Positions 43,606 to 53,465 of a stretch of DNA of 64,000 bases are shown in pieces. Under the pieces are notes generated by a model. That model did no database searches. It was not told the origin of the DNA and worked only from the letters and a program-made list of their open reading frames with translations. The position numbers were made by a program, and so were the translations under genes. Position 1 is the stretch's first letter; each line of letters opens with the position of its first letter. The stretch lies in the NCBI RefSeq assembly GCF_004348825.1, contig NZ_SMJU01000010.1, positions 186,001 to 250,000 of the forward strand, written 5' to 3'. This DNA is from Arundinibacter roseus. GTDB taxonomy: Bacteria; Bacteroidota; Bacteroidia; Cytophagales; Spirosomataceae.

Positions 43606-44642
43606 AGCCGTCCATCCTATATCTTTCTTTTAATGATGGCAGCGATATGCGGGTAAACAAGGAGCTGCGCACGCTGAGTCAAAAAGCATCCGTAACCCTG
43701 CTGGCGTTGGGAGAGCGGTCGCAGTGCTATGCCGAAATCCATGTAGAAAAGCTGGTCTTCGTGGAAGGCTCTCGGAAGGCTGTTTCGACTTTGCTACGCT
43801 ATATTGTTACTGGCATTTATTTACTTGTCAGTCGCCGCTACCACTCAGTACATGTAATAAATGAACCGCAACTGATCATTTTTTGGCCATTTTTATGGTT
43901 TCAAAAGCGGGTTGTACTTGATATCTTCGACTCTATTTTCCTGCGAAAGAATCGGCCCGGAAATCAATTGGCCTGGCTGAAAAAAATCGTGTATGCACCC
44001 CTGCATCAGGCACTCGTGACTGACGAAAACAGGCTTGAACTTCTTCCTGATTTTCTAAAAAAAAACGCCCGCATTGTCCCGAATTACCCATACCGACTGG
44101 CTCAACTTCCTCTAAAAGAACGCTCTGCCGGACTTAGGGTCATGTATTTTGGCTGGTTGGGTGAATTGCGAGGCACGCAAACCATCGCAGGACTCCTTGC
44201 TGCTGATCCGGCACTGACCGTATGGATGGCTGGCTGGCTCACCGACGACGCCTCGCGTGAACTTACGCAGCACCCGCGCGTGCGGTGGTTAGGAGTGATA
44301 CCTCAGGCAGAAGCGCTCAACAAAGCTGCTCAGGTTGCCGATTACATTTTATGTGTATATGCGCCCATAAACGATAATAATATTAACGCCAGCCCAAATA
44401 AAATCTACGATGCCATTCAGACCTGTACGCCCGTAATTATAAATGCGGAAGTAAAGGTATCGGCATTTGTAACGGAGTTGCAACTTGGACACGTGATTCC
44501 TTCATATGAAGTAACGAACTACCAAATTCTAGCCCAACAGCTGTTACAAAAGCGAAATACATTTACATTTAAGGAAGAAATCAGGCAAGCTTATACCTGG
44601 GAGAAGGTAGAAGAACGCCTTCATCTGGCGCATGATATGTAG
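43602..44642 (+). CDS. Glycosyltransferase (GT-B fold)
   Basis: A 346-residue protein. ILYLSFNDGSDMRVNKELRT opens the N-terminal domain; VMYFGWLGELRGTQTIAGLL and INASPNKIYDAIQTCTPVI lie in the donor domain, where NKIYDA takes the place of the GT4 E-x7-E motif. It is similar to capsule-type transferases of the GT4 group. ATGA overlap with the membrane protein; 9 nt to the next gene. Confidence 0.85.
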   Translation: MKPSILYLSFNDGSDMRVNKELRTLSQKASVTLLALGERSQCYAEIHVEKLVFVEGSRKAVSTLLRYIVTGIYLLVSRRYHSVHVINEPQLIIFWPFLWFQKRVVLDIFDSIFLRKNRPGNQLAWLKKIVYAPLHQALVTDENRLELLPDFLKKNARIVPNYPYRLAQLPLKERSAGLRVMYFGWLGELRGTQTIAGLLAADPALTVWMAGWLTDDASRELTQHPRVRWLGVIPQAEALNKAAQVADYILCVYAPINDNNINASPNKIYDAIQTCTPVIINAEVKVSAFVTELQLGHVIPSYEVTNYQILAQQLLQKRNTFTFKEEIRQAYTWEKVEERLHLAHDM

Positions 44643-44651
44643 TTTAATCTC

Positions 44652-45761
44652 ATGAAAATACTTTTTTGTACCAATGTTTTTGAAATTATAGAAAACGGTC
44701 CGGTCAAATTTGCCCATTTGATTTTACAAATCAATGCGCTCTATCCTGCGCACGAATTACACATTCTGACCGAAGACATTCAAACACCTCGACCCAACGT
44801 TCACAAGGTAAAACTTCCAACTTTTTGGAAAAAATCTCCTGTCAGTCAATTTATTCGCATGTGGGCGTACCACCGGGAGGCGATGCGCATTCGTGCCCGG
44901 TTTCCGTTTGATGTGCTGGTCTATAATCATGCCCTCGTGGGACTTTGGAGTGCCTATCGGTTTGAACGTACCATCGGAATGATTAACGACGACAATAACG
45001 CAATAGCTGCTGTGAGGCAGGAAAAATCCTTATTTATTCGGATCAAACGTTGGTTGTTTCATCAGAGCGAAAAGCTCATGGCAAAGCGGGCACCCGCAAT
45101 TATTGTAAATTCTGATTATTTAAAAACTACCCTGGAAAAGGCCTATCGCCTGCCTGCCCACAAAGTGCATCGACTATACAAAGCCGTTGAGCTTCCTTTG
45201 GTTGAAGGCCCTTCTCCAAAAAAGATTTCTCCTTCTGAACCAATTCAGATACTTTTCGTGAAAAACGATTATGTTCGAGGTGGACTTTTTACGCTCCTGG
45301 AAGCACTCTCACTGCTTCCTTTCCGTTTTACACTTACCCTGATAGGCCCTAATCAATCAGACAAAGAACGGATTATGAACCGAGTAGCGACAATTTCAAA
45401 TGTAGAAGGCCATTTTTTAGGAAAAATACCACAAGCCGATGTTCAACGTCTTTTGGCAAACACACATCTATTTTGTGTTCCTTCGCAAAAAGAAGCATTA
45501 GGCGTGGCCAATCTGGAAGCTATGGCACAGGGAGTTCCGGTGGTTTCAACCTGGGTCGGGGGCATTCCGGAAGTACTCGATTACGGACGATGCGGATGGC
45601 TGGTGGAGCCAAACAATGCCGTTGCATTAGCGGCTGCAATTGAAGAATGCCTCACGCAGGAAACTATCCGAACTCAGAAAATCGTTCATGCCTATCAGCA
45701 AGTTCAGAATTTTAGCCCATACAGGATGTTCGACACCTTTTTAGAAATACTATCCCTTTGA
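44652..45761 (+). CDS. Family 4 glycosyltransferase
   Basis: A 369-residue GT4 enzyme: ILFCTNVFEIIENGPVKFAH at the start, IQILFVKNDYVRGGLFTLLE, the E-x7-E motif in CVPSQKEALGVANLEAMAQG and VVSTWVGGIPEVL. The stop overlaps the TTG start of the polymerase/ligase gene. Sugar specificity is unknown. Confidence 0.9.
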   Translation: MKILFCTNVFEIIENGPVKFAHLILQINALYPAHELHILTEDIQTPRPNVHKVKLPTFWKKSPVSQFIRMWAYHREAMRIRARFPFDVLVYNHALVGLWSAYRFERTIGMINDDNNAIAAVRQEKSLFIRIKRWLFHQSEKLMAKRAPAIIVNSDYLKTTLEKAYRLPAHKVHRLYKAVELPLVEGPSPKKISPSEPIQILFVKNDYVRGGLFTLLEALSLLPFRFTLTLIGPNQSDKERIMNRVATISNVEGHFLGKIPQADVQRLLANTHLFCVPSQKEALGVANLEAMAQGVPVVSTWVGGIPEVLDYGRCGWLVEPNNAVALAAAIEECLTQETIRTQKIVHAYQQVQNFSPYRMFDTFLEILSL

Positions 45762-46999
45762 GTTCTGCAACGCCGCCCGATTCCGTTATTCGGCATCCGC
45801 TGTTTTGGCTGCTGTCTTTCAATATGGCGCTGGTCATATTTGGCTATGCGCTTGGGGTGCTCACGGGCATGGCTAGTGTAACACCTATGCGGTATTTGAA
45901 ATATTCTTTTCTCCTGATTTCAATCTTCTATTTGTTAAAAGAGAACAACACTCTGTTAAAACTACTATCCCATTATCTGCAACCGCTTGCGGCTTTGAGC
46001 CTGATTTTTATTGCCTTTGCTCTTCTATCGGCTAACCCCCTAAACTCCATCCTGGGGGTGTTAACATTTATCATTCCATTTTTGTACGTTGCTTTTTCTA
46101 TGGGTGCGTTGCTATTGCGTTATTCGATTCGTGAAGTACTTCATGCTTTCCTGGACATTATCAATTGGATTTACTTTATTCCCATCATAAGTTTTTTTAT
46201 AACTGGTGGTAGCCTGACAGATACAAACATATATTTTGTTTCTGCTGAAAACGAAGAATCTGCCTTTGTGTCTAATCACTATGGTTGGTCTGGAACTATA
46301 TTTTTACTCACGAGCATGGATTTGCTTCGGAACGTTTCCTTACCCGTTTGGCGACGAATCCTGTTGATTGTTTTTAGTGCTATTGCTGCCTATCTCGCAC
46401 TCATTTCAGGCAACCGTACTTCCTGGCTAAGTCTTGCTTTGGTTAGTCTTGTATTTCTTATCATGTACAAACAAGTTCCTCTCTATCAGAAATTAATACT
46501 TTCAGTATTGCCCATTACATTGGTATTTTATTTATTAAACGATCCTAAGTCAGCGCTGAATGCACGTTTTGAAAAAACCAAGTCACAGCAGGAAAAAGGA
46601 GAACCACGCGCCAACCTATCCACTTCGATGATAGATCATTTTAATGAAACACCCGATCTATGGCTGACAGGAATTGGAATGTTCAATAAGGAACGTATAA
46701 AAACTATTTCAGGTTGGTCAGGCTATCACAACTCTTACCTGGAAGTTCTCTTTGGATCAGGCATAATCGTCTTTTCATTCTTCCTGTATCTAATCGTCTT
46801 TCGACCGCTCTTTATTTATCTGCGATACTTTTCCAGTAAGTACCTCTTTTTTATTCCTCTCCTCATCATCCCTTACTTTGAAAGCAACCTTACTGGCGGG
46901 CAGTTCTTGTTCTTTCCATGGTTCGTTATGGCTCTTTTGATGAGCTATGCACAAACGTTTGCAAAAATCAAACTCCTTATGAATTCCCAATACCCCTGA
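45758..46999 (+). CDS. O-antigen polymerase/ligase family membrane protein (Wzy/WaaL-like)
   Basis: A 413-residue protein with about ten to twelve membrane helices. The Wzy_C-type motifs are GNRTSWLSLALVSL and, in the large periplasmic loop, GWSGYHNSYLEVLFGSGI, where the His and Asn are the usual catalytic-loop residues. It could polymerise repeat units or ligate the glycan to a lipid. The start is a TTG overlapping the preceding stop (TTGA); no ATG fits before helix 1. It is the last gene of the locus, followed by a hairpin and a gene-free stretch. Confidence 0.82.
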   Translation: MSSATPPDSVIRHPLFWLLSFNMALVIFGYALGVLTGMASVTPMRYLKYSFLLISIFYLLKENNTLLKLLSHYLQPLAALSLIFIAFALLSANPLNSILGVLTFIIPFLYVAFSMGALLLRYSIREVLHAFLDIINWIYFIPIISFFITGGSLTDTNIYFVSAENEESAFVSNHYGWSGTIFLLTSMDLLRNVSLPVWRRILLIVFSAIAAYLALISGNRTSWLSLALVSLVFLIMYKQVPLYQKLILSVLPITLVFYLLNDPKSALNARFEKTKSQQEKGEPRANLSTSMIDHFNETPDLWLTGIGMFNKERIKTISGWSGYHNSYLEVLFGSGIIVFSFFLYLIVFRPLFIYLRYFSSKYLFFIPLLIIPYFESNLTGGQFLFFPWFVMALLMSYAQTFAKIKLLMNSQYP

Positions 47000-47449
47000 A
47001 AACAAGATAGGGCACGGAGAAACTCCATGCCCTGTTCCGCACTATACACACACTATTATCTTATATTCTGATCTACCAAAAAATTGGCACGATTTTTAGT
47101 ATTTTTTTGGGATTTCCAGCACAATTACCCAAGTTTCCAAAAAAACGACTTCTAGTTATAAAAAACTATTTGCAGGACTAGTACTTCTATCTAAATAAGC
47201 CATATATAGCTATATTCCACTATAACTTTTTAAAAATATTATGCTTTTGGGGTAACCTTACAGAAACAATCTACAACCAACAAACACCATGCCAAAATTT
47301 TCAATACATCATCAATTTCTCAAAAAATACCAATCCGGGAGACGTCAAGAACATGGAACTATCAACACTTTTTAGTCGTATGCAAAGCTCAGTTCTTTGT
47401 CTCTCAGAAAATTACAAGCAAGCACTAATCAGCAGTAGCTGTTGTTTGT
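47000..47449. other. 450-bp gene-free AT-rich stretch after the polysaccharide locus
   Basis: A stem-loop at 47009-47033 (AGGGCACGGAG with CTCCATGCCCT, one mismatch, 3-nt loop) may end the long transcript though it lacks a T run. The rest is AT-rich with a small palindrome near 47200. Short frames of 28 and 35 codons starting at 47289 and 47352 have no supporting features. No RNA gene was recognised. Confidence 0.5.
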
Positions 47450-49195
47450 TTACAGCATGAATTTCAGCTTCACCACTTCTTTTTCACTCAAAAATCTCCA
47501 TTTTCCACGGGGTAAATCCTTCTTGTTCAGGCCGGCGAAGACCGTCCGATCCAGCTTCTTGACTTCATAGCCAAAGTTTTCGAACATCCGGCGTACAATC
47601 CGGTTTCGGCCACTGTGGATTTCCAGGCCAACGACCATAGCGTCAGGTGTTACAATCCCAATTTCATCGGGTTTGATAAAGCCGTCTTCCAGTTCAAAAC
47701 CAGCTTTCATGGCTTCAAAATCTTCGGTTGTGATGGGTCGGTCGAGTTCTGCCTGATAAATCTTCTTGACATTTCCGGATGGATGCGTTAGTTTCTCGGC
47801 CAATTCACCGTCGTTTGTCAATAGCAGGAGTCCGGTCGTATTTCGGTCGAGGCGGCCCACAGGATAGATCCGCTCCTGACAGGCGCCGTCGATCAAATCA
47901 AGTACGGTTTTGCGCTCCTCCGGATCTTCCGTAGTAGTGATATAGTCTTTCGGTTTATTGATCAATAAATAAACCATCCGTTCCGGATTCAAGACTTTTT
48001 TTCCGTATTTTATTGTATCCGAACGCTTTACCTTGTAGCCCATTTCATTCACAACCTTACCATTTACGGTAATCTGCCCGGACTCAATGAGTTCGTCGGC
48101 TTCGCGGCGCGAGCAAATCCCGGCGTTGGCAATGTAGCGGTTAAGCCGCATGACATCATCGTCGGTGTTTTTTTTATGCTTCTTTTTCTTATCCTGATAC
48201 TCACTAAAATCGTAGCGGGGAGGCTGTGTAAACTTTCCTACCCGACGGCTTTCTCCTTCGCCCGTTCCTTCCTCACGCTTTCTATCGCTAGGTTTTACCG
48301 AAGTACCTTTGTCAAAGCTACGGGCCGGGCGCTCGCTGCCGGATTCTTCCCGACGTGGACGAAATTCTCCACGGGGCTTGTCGAACTCACGACGCGGACC
48401 GCGCTCGTCTTTGTCAAAGCTACGGGCCGGGCGGTCGCTGCCGGAATCTTCCCGACGCGAACGAAATTCTCCACGGGGCTTGTCGAACTCACGACGCGGA
48501 CCGCGATCGTCTTTGTCAAAGCTACGGGCCGGGCGGTCGCTGCCGGAATCTTCCCGACGCGGACGAAATTCTCCACGAGGCTTGTCGAACTCACGACGCG
48601 GACCGCGCTCGTCTTTGTCAAAGCTACGGGCCGGGCGGTCGCTACTGGAATCTTCCCGATGCGGACGAAATTCTCCACGGGGCTTGTCGAACTCACGACG
48701 CGGACCGCGCTCGTCTTTGCCAAAGCTACGGGCCGGGCGGTCGCTGCCGGAATCTTCCCGACGCGGACGAAATTCTCCACGAGGCTTGTCGAACTCACGA
48801 CGGGGTCCACGCTCGTCTTTTTCAAAACGACGAAACGGGCGTTCCTTACCGGGTTCTTCCAGACGCGGACGAAACTCGCCACGGGCTTTGTCAAAATCAG
48901 GACGGGGTCCACGGTCTTCTTTTTCAAAACGACGCGTGGGTCGTTCGACGTCCGTTCTTAGTTTATCTAGCGCCGACTTTTTGATGCTGGGTTTATTAAA
49001 AAGCTTTTCAGCCGGCGTACGCCTGGGCCTCATGGTACGTTCCCGATCCGGAGCGCCGGAGTATTTACGGGGCGAATCGCCAAAAGAATTAGTTGAGTCT
49101 GAGCGGTCTTTGCCAGACGTTGGTTTTTCTTTTCGGTCATGAAAAGAAGGGCGCGCACCACGGGCGCCTTTGGGAGAATCATTTTGTTTTTTCAT
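47450..49195 (-). CDS. rluB: Ribosomal large-subunit pseudouridine synthase (RluB/RsuA family) with long repetitive N-terminal extension
   Basis: A 581-residue protein. The C-terminal 235 residues are a complete RluB-type enzyme: S4 RNA-binding domain from MRLNRYIANAGICSRREADE (349), then the synthase domain with catalytic Asp450 in YPVGRLDRNTTGLLLL and HSGRNRIVRRMFENFGY. The first 348 residues are a charged, probably disordered extension: a basic leader, then six exact-length 34-residue repeats (85-288) of the type RPARSFDKDERGPRREFDKP plus EFRPRREDSGSD, and a Lys-rich linker. Arg/Asp-rich extensions are known on Bacteroidota pseudouridine synthases and probably bind RNA. A candidate -7 box TACCTTTG lies at 49356-49349. 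Confidence 0.92.
   Translation of the reverse strand: MKKQNDSPKGARGARPSFHDRKEKPTSGKDRSDSTNSFGDSPRKYSGAPDRERTMRPRRTPAEKLFNKPSIKKSALDKLRTDVERPTRRFEKEDRGPRPDFDKARGEFRPRLEEPGKERPFRRFEKDERGPRREFDKPRGEFRPRREDSGSDRPARSFGKDERGPRREFDKPRGEFRPHREDSSSDRPARSFDKDERGPRREFDKPRGEFRPRREDSGSDRPARSFDKDDRGPRREFDKPRGEFRSRREDSGSDRPARSFDKDERGPRREFDKPRGEFRPRREESGSERPARSFDKGTSVKPSDRKREEGTGEGESRRVGKFTQPPRYDFSEYQDKKKKHKKNTDDDVMRLNRYIANAGICSRREADELIESGQITVNGKVVNEMGYKVKRSDTIKYGKKVLNPERMVYLLINKPKDYITTTEDPEERKTVLDLIDGACQERIYPVGRLDRNTTGLLLLTNDGELAEKLTHPSGNVKKIYQAELDRPITTEDFEAMKAGFELEDGFIKPDEIGIVTPDAMVVGLEIHSGRNRIVRRMFENFGYEVKKLDRTVFAGLNKKDLPRGKWRFLSEKEVVKLKFML
48332..48943 (-). repeat. Six in-frame 102-bp repeats inside rluB
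   Basis: The units encode residues 85-118, 119-152, 153-186, 187-220, 221-254 and 255-288, and a seventh begins at 289. The middle units differ at only a few bases, so the array is recent or homogenised. The two 5'-most units (for example RPTRRFEKEDRGPRP) are more diverged. Long antisense frames through this area are by-products of the repeat. Confidence 0.92.
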
Positions 49196-49506
49196 AGGAA
49201 TGCAGTATCGCTACTGGATTGTAAGTTCCTCTTGCCAAATTTTTGGTATGTACTTCCTGATTTTTAAAAAATGAGTAGAATAAAGGCCAATGAAGGAAAG
49301 AATGGGTCTGACTATCAGAAAATTATGAACTCTTTTTTAAATGGAGCACAAAGGTACGGTATTTTTTTAAATGAATAATTTTCTACATTTTTTTATCCTA
49401 AATTCTCATAAACCACGTTAGTACTTACTGAAATTATAGCCGGAATTCTTTGGCAAAAGAACTGTTTGTAAATAGAATTCAGGATCATCTTTATCCCCTA
49501 AACCGT
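49196..49506. promoter_or_regulatory. Divergent intergenic region between rluB and acetoacetate-CoA ligase
   Basis: A minus-strand -7 match TACCTTTG at 49356-49349 would give rluB a leader of about 145 nt. No clear promoter was found for the plus-strand gene. The region is AT-rich and holds no other feature. An in-frame TTG at 49450 could extend the ligase by 19 residues. Confidence 0.4.
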
Positions 49507-51483
49507 ATGCCCGTATCGATGCCGTCTACTCCTCTCTGGAAACCGGGAAGAGCGCTCATGGAGCAGTCTGTTTTAAAAAAATATATGGATTGGCTTTTTG
49601 TAAAAAAAGGACTCTTTTTCCGAAGTTATCACGATCTGTGGGAATGGTCGGTGACTGATGTCGAAGATTTCTGGGAAAGTCTCTGGCATTTTTTTCAAAT
49701 CAAATCGCACGACACCTACTTCACGGTCATGGAGCGTACCGAAGCCGACATGTTGCATACCCGTTGGTTTTCGCGGGCAACGCTCAACTACGCCGAGCAT
49801 ATTTTTCGACACAAAACCCGCGATCGACCCGCCCTCGTGTTTCAATCTGAACGTCATTCGTTACAGGAAATTTCCTGGGACACACTCGAAAAACAAGTGG
49901 CAGCCGTGTCTACATGGCTCCGGCGGCGGGGTGTTAAGCGGGGCGACCGGGTAGCGGCTGTGCTGCCCAACATTCCGCAGGCAGTAGTGGCGTTTCTGGC
50001 CACGCAGTCCGTTGGCGCAGTGTGGTCGTCGTGCTCACCGGACTTCGGCGAAGCCAGTATTCTGGATCGTTTTTTTCAAATTGAACCCAAAGTGCTGCTC
50101 ATGGCCGACAGCTATCAGTACAATGGCCGAACTTTTGATAAGATTTCTGATTTTCAAAAACTTATCAAAAAACTCCCCTCCGTAGAATTATCAGTACTGG
50201 TCCCTTACCTCGACAAAGACGCGAGCCTCGATGGAACCGTCTCGTGGGAGGACATCCTGCATAGTCCAACCACAGCGCTTGACTTTGAACCCTTGCCCTT
50301 TGACCATCCGCTTTGGATTCTTTATTCCTCCGGCACGACGGGAGCGCCCAAGGCCATTACCCACAGCGTGGGTGGCTGCCTGCTCGAACATTTGAAGGCA
50401 CTGACTTTCCATCAGAACGTCAAGCCCGGCGACCGCTATTTTTGGTATTCGACCACTGGATGGATGATGTGGAATTATTCTCTGGCATCTTTACTGACCG
50501 GCGCCACGCTCGTCCTGTACGACGGTGCACCGGCTTTCCCCACGTTACAGGTACTTTGGACTTTTGCCGAAAAAGCTCGTATCAATCACTTTGGTGGAGG
50601 TGCGGCCTATTTTATTGCCTGTCGAAAAGCCAACCTTTCTGTACCTACCGAGCGCCTGAAACACCTGCAAACCATTGGCTCCACAGGCTCCCCACTCACG
50701 GCCGAAGCCTACGAGTGGATTTATGAACACATCAGCCGCGATGTATGGCTGATTTCGCTCAGTGGGGGCACAGATGTATGCAGCGCTTTTGTGGGAGGCT
50801 GCCCGCTACTGCCAGTTTATGCGGGTGAGATTCAATGTCGGATGCTGGGCTGTAAGCTGGAAGCCTATTCCGAAGAAGGCACGCCGGTTAGTAATCAAGT
50901 GGGCGAAATGGTGATTTTACAGCCAATGCCTTCCATGCCAATATATTTCTGGAATGATCCCGACGATCAGCGCTACCGTAACAGTTACTTTGAAACCTAT
51001 CCCGGTGTTTGGCGGCACGGCGACTGGATTAAGATTACGCCCCGTGGCTCGGTCATCATTTTTGGTCGTTCCGACGCCACCCTCAACCGCGGAGGCGTTC
51101 GGATTGGAACCGCCGAAATTTATAGCGCTTTGGAAAAAATTCCTGAAATAAAAGATAGCCTTGTGGTCTATTTGGAACAGGAAGACGGCAGTGGCGATAT
51201 GCCCCTGTTTGTAGTCCTGGCGCAGCCCGGAAACCTGACCACAGAACTGAAAACCCAAATAAACGATACGCTTCGTTCCCAATTTAGTCCCCGGCACGTA
51301 CCCGATCGTATTGAGGAAGTGCTGGATGTACCATACACAATCAGTGGAAAGAAGCTGGAAACTCCGATTAAAAAAATCCTGATGGGGCAGCTCCCCGAGC
51401 GGGTGGTGAGTCGCGATACCCTGCGAAATCCGGAGGCAATTGATATATTTGCAACTATGGCTGCAAAAAAATCTGTTTTATAA
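49507..51483 (+). CDS. Acetoacetate-CoA ligase
   Basis: A 658-residue ANL-superfamily enzyme that makes acetoacetyl-CoA from acetoacetate, CoA and ATP. The start MPSTPLWKPG is typical of the family, as are WFSRATLNYAEHIF, the P-loop ILYSSGTTGAPKAITHS, TTGWMMWNYSLASLLTGA, SGGTDVCSAFVGG, FGRSDATLNRGGVRIGTAEI and the adenylation Lys in SGKKLETPIKKIL. ATG 49507 is used; a TTG at 49450 would give a longer, less typical N-terminus. It probably serves ketone-body or storage-polymer use. It stands alone. Confidence 0.93.
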   Translation: MPVSMPSTPLWKPGRALMEQSVLKKYMDWLFVKKGLFFRSYHDLWEWSVTDVEDFWESLWHFFQIKSHDTYFTVMERTEADMLHTRWFSRATLNYAEHIFRHKTRDRPALVFQSERHSLQEISWDTLEKQVAAVSTWLRRRGVKRGDRVAAVLPNIPQAVVAFLATQSVGAVWSSCSPDFGEASILDRFFQIEPKVLLMADSYQYNGRTFDKISDFQKLIKKLPSVELSVLVPYLDKDASLDGTVSWEDILHSPTTALDFEPLPFDHPLWILYSSGTTGAPKAITHSVGGCLLEHLKALTFHQNVKPGDRYFWYSTTGWMMWNYSLASLLTGATLVLYDGAPAFPTLQVLWTFAEKARINHFGGGAAYFIACRKANLSVPTERLKHLQTIGSTGSPLTAEAYEWIYEHISRDVWLISLSGGTDVCSAFVGGCPLLPVYAGEIQCRMLGCKLEAYSEEGTPVSNQVGEMVILQPMPSMPIYFWNDPDDQRYRNSYFETYPGVWRHGDWIKITPRGSVIIFGRSDATLNRGGVRIGTAEIYSALEKIPEIKDSLVVYLEQEDGSGDMPLFVVLAQPGNLTTELKTQINDTLRSQFSPRHVPDRIEEVLDVPYTISGKKLETPIKKILMGQLPERVVSRDTLRNPEAIDIFATMAAKKSVL

Positions 51484-51604
51484 AAACAACATTTCAGACA
51501 CAAAAAAGTGTCCGATTTTTGCGCAACGAATTGTTACTCCCTTACGTTAAACTAAGGAACTATTTTCAATAAAATACTAGCTGAACCTGACTGAGAAACG
51601 CTCG

Positions 51605-53290
51605 ATGAAACAATCTGTTCCTGAAAATCCAATTCAAAACCCACGTGCAATTGTGCGTCTTCCGATTATTTTGAGCCTGACACTCGCCGCCGGCATGTTG
51701 CTGGGCGCAACATTTTTTAGTGGCGGGAAAAAACTTACGGATGCAGCCAAAGGCTACGCTAAGTTCAGAGAAGTGCTCATGCTGGTACAAAATAACTACG
51801 TCGATTCAGTGAATACGGACGAGCTCGTTGATTTTTCAATTCATAAAATGCTGGAAAAACTGGATCCGCACACAGCCTATTTTAATAGCGAAGAAGCTAC
51901 GTCGGCCCGCTCACAACTGGAATCAGGTTTTGACGGAATTGGTATTGAGTTTAATATATATAACGACACTGTTTATGTAGTAACACCCCTCAGCGGTGGT
52001 CCTTCCGAAGCCGCAGGTATTCAGAGTGGAGATAAACTCCTGAAAGTGAATGATGAAATACTTTCGGGACCGGGCGTTACTAATGCTAAGGTTTACAAGC
52101 TGTTGCGTGGCAAGCGTGGCTCAGAAGTGAAACTTCACGTAGGCCGTCGGGGTATGAAAGGAGGCATTGATTTTGCGCTCATACGCGACCGCATTCCGAC
52201 TTACTCTGTGGATGCGGCTTACATGGTCGACCAGGAAATTGGGTATATTAAAGTAAGCCGTTTTTCTGAAACTACCTACGACGAGTTCAAAACAGCACTG
52301 GGCTCTTTGAAAAACAGCGGACTGAAAAAATTGATTCTGGACTTGCGCGGAAATCCGGGTGGTTATATGGAAAAAGCCACAAGCATGGCCGATGAGCTGA
52401 TCTCAGGCAATAAATTGCTGGTATATACCGACGGAAAAGATACCCGATTTGACCGCAAAACAAATGCAAAAATAGACGGAATGTTTGAAGAAGGTCCGGT
52501 CATTGTGCTGGTTGATGAAGGCAGTGCTTCTGCTTCCGAAATTGTGGCCGGTGCGCTGCAGGACCACGACCGGGCACTACTTGTGGGGCGGCGTACGTTT
52601 GGAAAAGGTCTGGTTCAAATGCCAATCAAATTGTCTGACGGCTCTGAGCTCCGCCTGACGATCTCCCGCTACTATACGCCGAGCGGGCGCAGCATTCAGA
52701 AACCCTACGAGCGGGGCAAAGGCGACACCTACAATAAAGATTTGTCGGACCGTTTCAATAGCGGGGAATATTTCAGCGCGGATAGCATTAAATTTGACTC
52801 CACCCTGCGCTACCAAACCGATGGAAAACGACTCGTGTACGGCGGTGGCGGCATTATGCCCGATGTATTCGTACCCCGCGATACGAGCATGAACAGCAAG
52901 TTTTTGTTTGAGCTATATGCCAAAAATATTATTCGGGAATATGCGCTTCGCTACGTAGATGAAAATAAAAAATCTCTGGACAAACTGACGTTCCAGGCAT
53001 TTCTTGATAATTTCAAGGTAACTGACGCTATGGTAAAAGCGCTTGTACAGGATGCGTCAAAAGCAGGGATCAAACTGAATGAAAAAGAATTGAACCGATC
53101 AAAACCACTCATTCTGGCGCAAACCAAAGCACTCGTTGGCCGATATCAATGGGGAAGGATGCGCAAAGACGGCCTTAACAACGAGGTTTTTCAGGTACTA
53201 AATTCTATGGATAATGTGTTCCAGGAAGCACTGAAACAATTTGGAAAAGCTTCTGACCTTGAAAAAGGGATTTTTAGCAGCCTGAATTAA
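51605..53290 (+). CDS. Carboxy-terminal processing protease (S41 family, CtpA-like)
   Basis: A 561-residue periplasmic serine protease. An N-terminal membrane/signal helix (LPIILSLTLAAGMLLGATFF) precedes a PDZ domain (about 110-190; GIGIEFNIYNDTVYV, AAGIQSGDKLLKVNDE). The protease core has DEGSASASEIVAGALQD (Ser309) and GRRTFGKGLVQ (Lys334), the Ser/Lys dyad at the usual spacing of 25. A C-terminal helical extension of about 170 residues follows. It trims or degrades envelope proteins. A small hairpin (GACAC/GTGTC) near 51500 precedes it; the terminator is at 53331. Confidence 0.94.
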   Translation: MKQSVPENPIQNPRAIVRLPIILSLTLAAGMLLGATFFSGGKKLTDAAKGYAKFREVLMLVQNNYVDSVNTDELVDFSIHKMLEKLDPHTAYFNSEEATSARSQLESGFDGIGIEFNIYNDTVYVVTPLSGGPSEAAGIQSGDKLLKVNDEILSGPGVTNAKVYKLLRGKRGSEVKLHVGRRGMKGGIDFALIRDRIPTYSVDAAYMVDQEIGYIKVSRFSETTYDEFKTALGSLKNSGLKKLILDLRGNPGGYMEKATSMADELISGNKLLVYTDGKDTRFDRKTNAKIDGMFEEGPVIVLVDEGSASASEIVAGALQDHDRALLVGRRTFGKGLVQMPIKLSDGSELRLTISRYYTPSGRSIQKPYERGKGDTYNKDLSDRFNSGEYFSADSIKFDSTLRYQTDGKRLVYGGGGIMPDVFVPRDTSMNSKFLFELYAKNIIREYALRYVDENKKSLDKLTFQAFLDNFKVTDAMVKALVQDASKAGIKLNEKELNRSKPLILAQTKALVGRYQWGRMRKDGLNNEVFQVLNSMDNVFQEALKQFGKASDLEKGIFSSLN

Positions 53291-53330
53291 CCCGAATAAA
53301 CGTTCTGATTTTTAAGACTTTTAAACTAAT

Positions 53331-53363
53331 AAACCCCGGTTGTTTCATGAACAGCCGGGGTTT
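53331..53363 (+). terminator. Terminator of the ctpA-like gene
   Basis: Stem AAACCCCGG/CCGGGGTTT, extended by inner pairs TGT/ACA, with a short T-rich tail. Confidence 0.85.
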
Positions 53364-53465
53364 GTTGGGTAAGTTTTTATGGATCGGTCTCGCCGCCTTT
53401 CAAAGATATTTCCTCAACTTCCCCAAAGATTTGAAAATGCGTATCTTTGGTTAAAGAGTAATCAG

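Noticed and set aside
47289-47460. Two short frames (28 and 35 codons) after the polysaccharide locus
   Set aside because: There is no ribosome site, conserved motif or neighbour link; they are compatible with chance in AT-rich DNA.
334-48943. Possible link between the two 102-bp periodicities (334-837 and inside rluB)
   Set aside because: The sequences are unrelated; the shared length looks coincidental.
48176-49142. Long plus-strand open frames opposite rluB
   Set aside because: They mirror the in-frame 102-bp repeats of the minus-strand gene and have repetitive, implausible composition.
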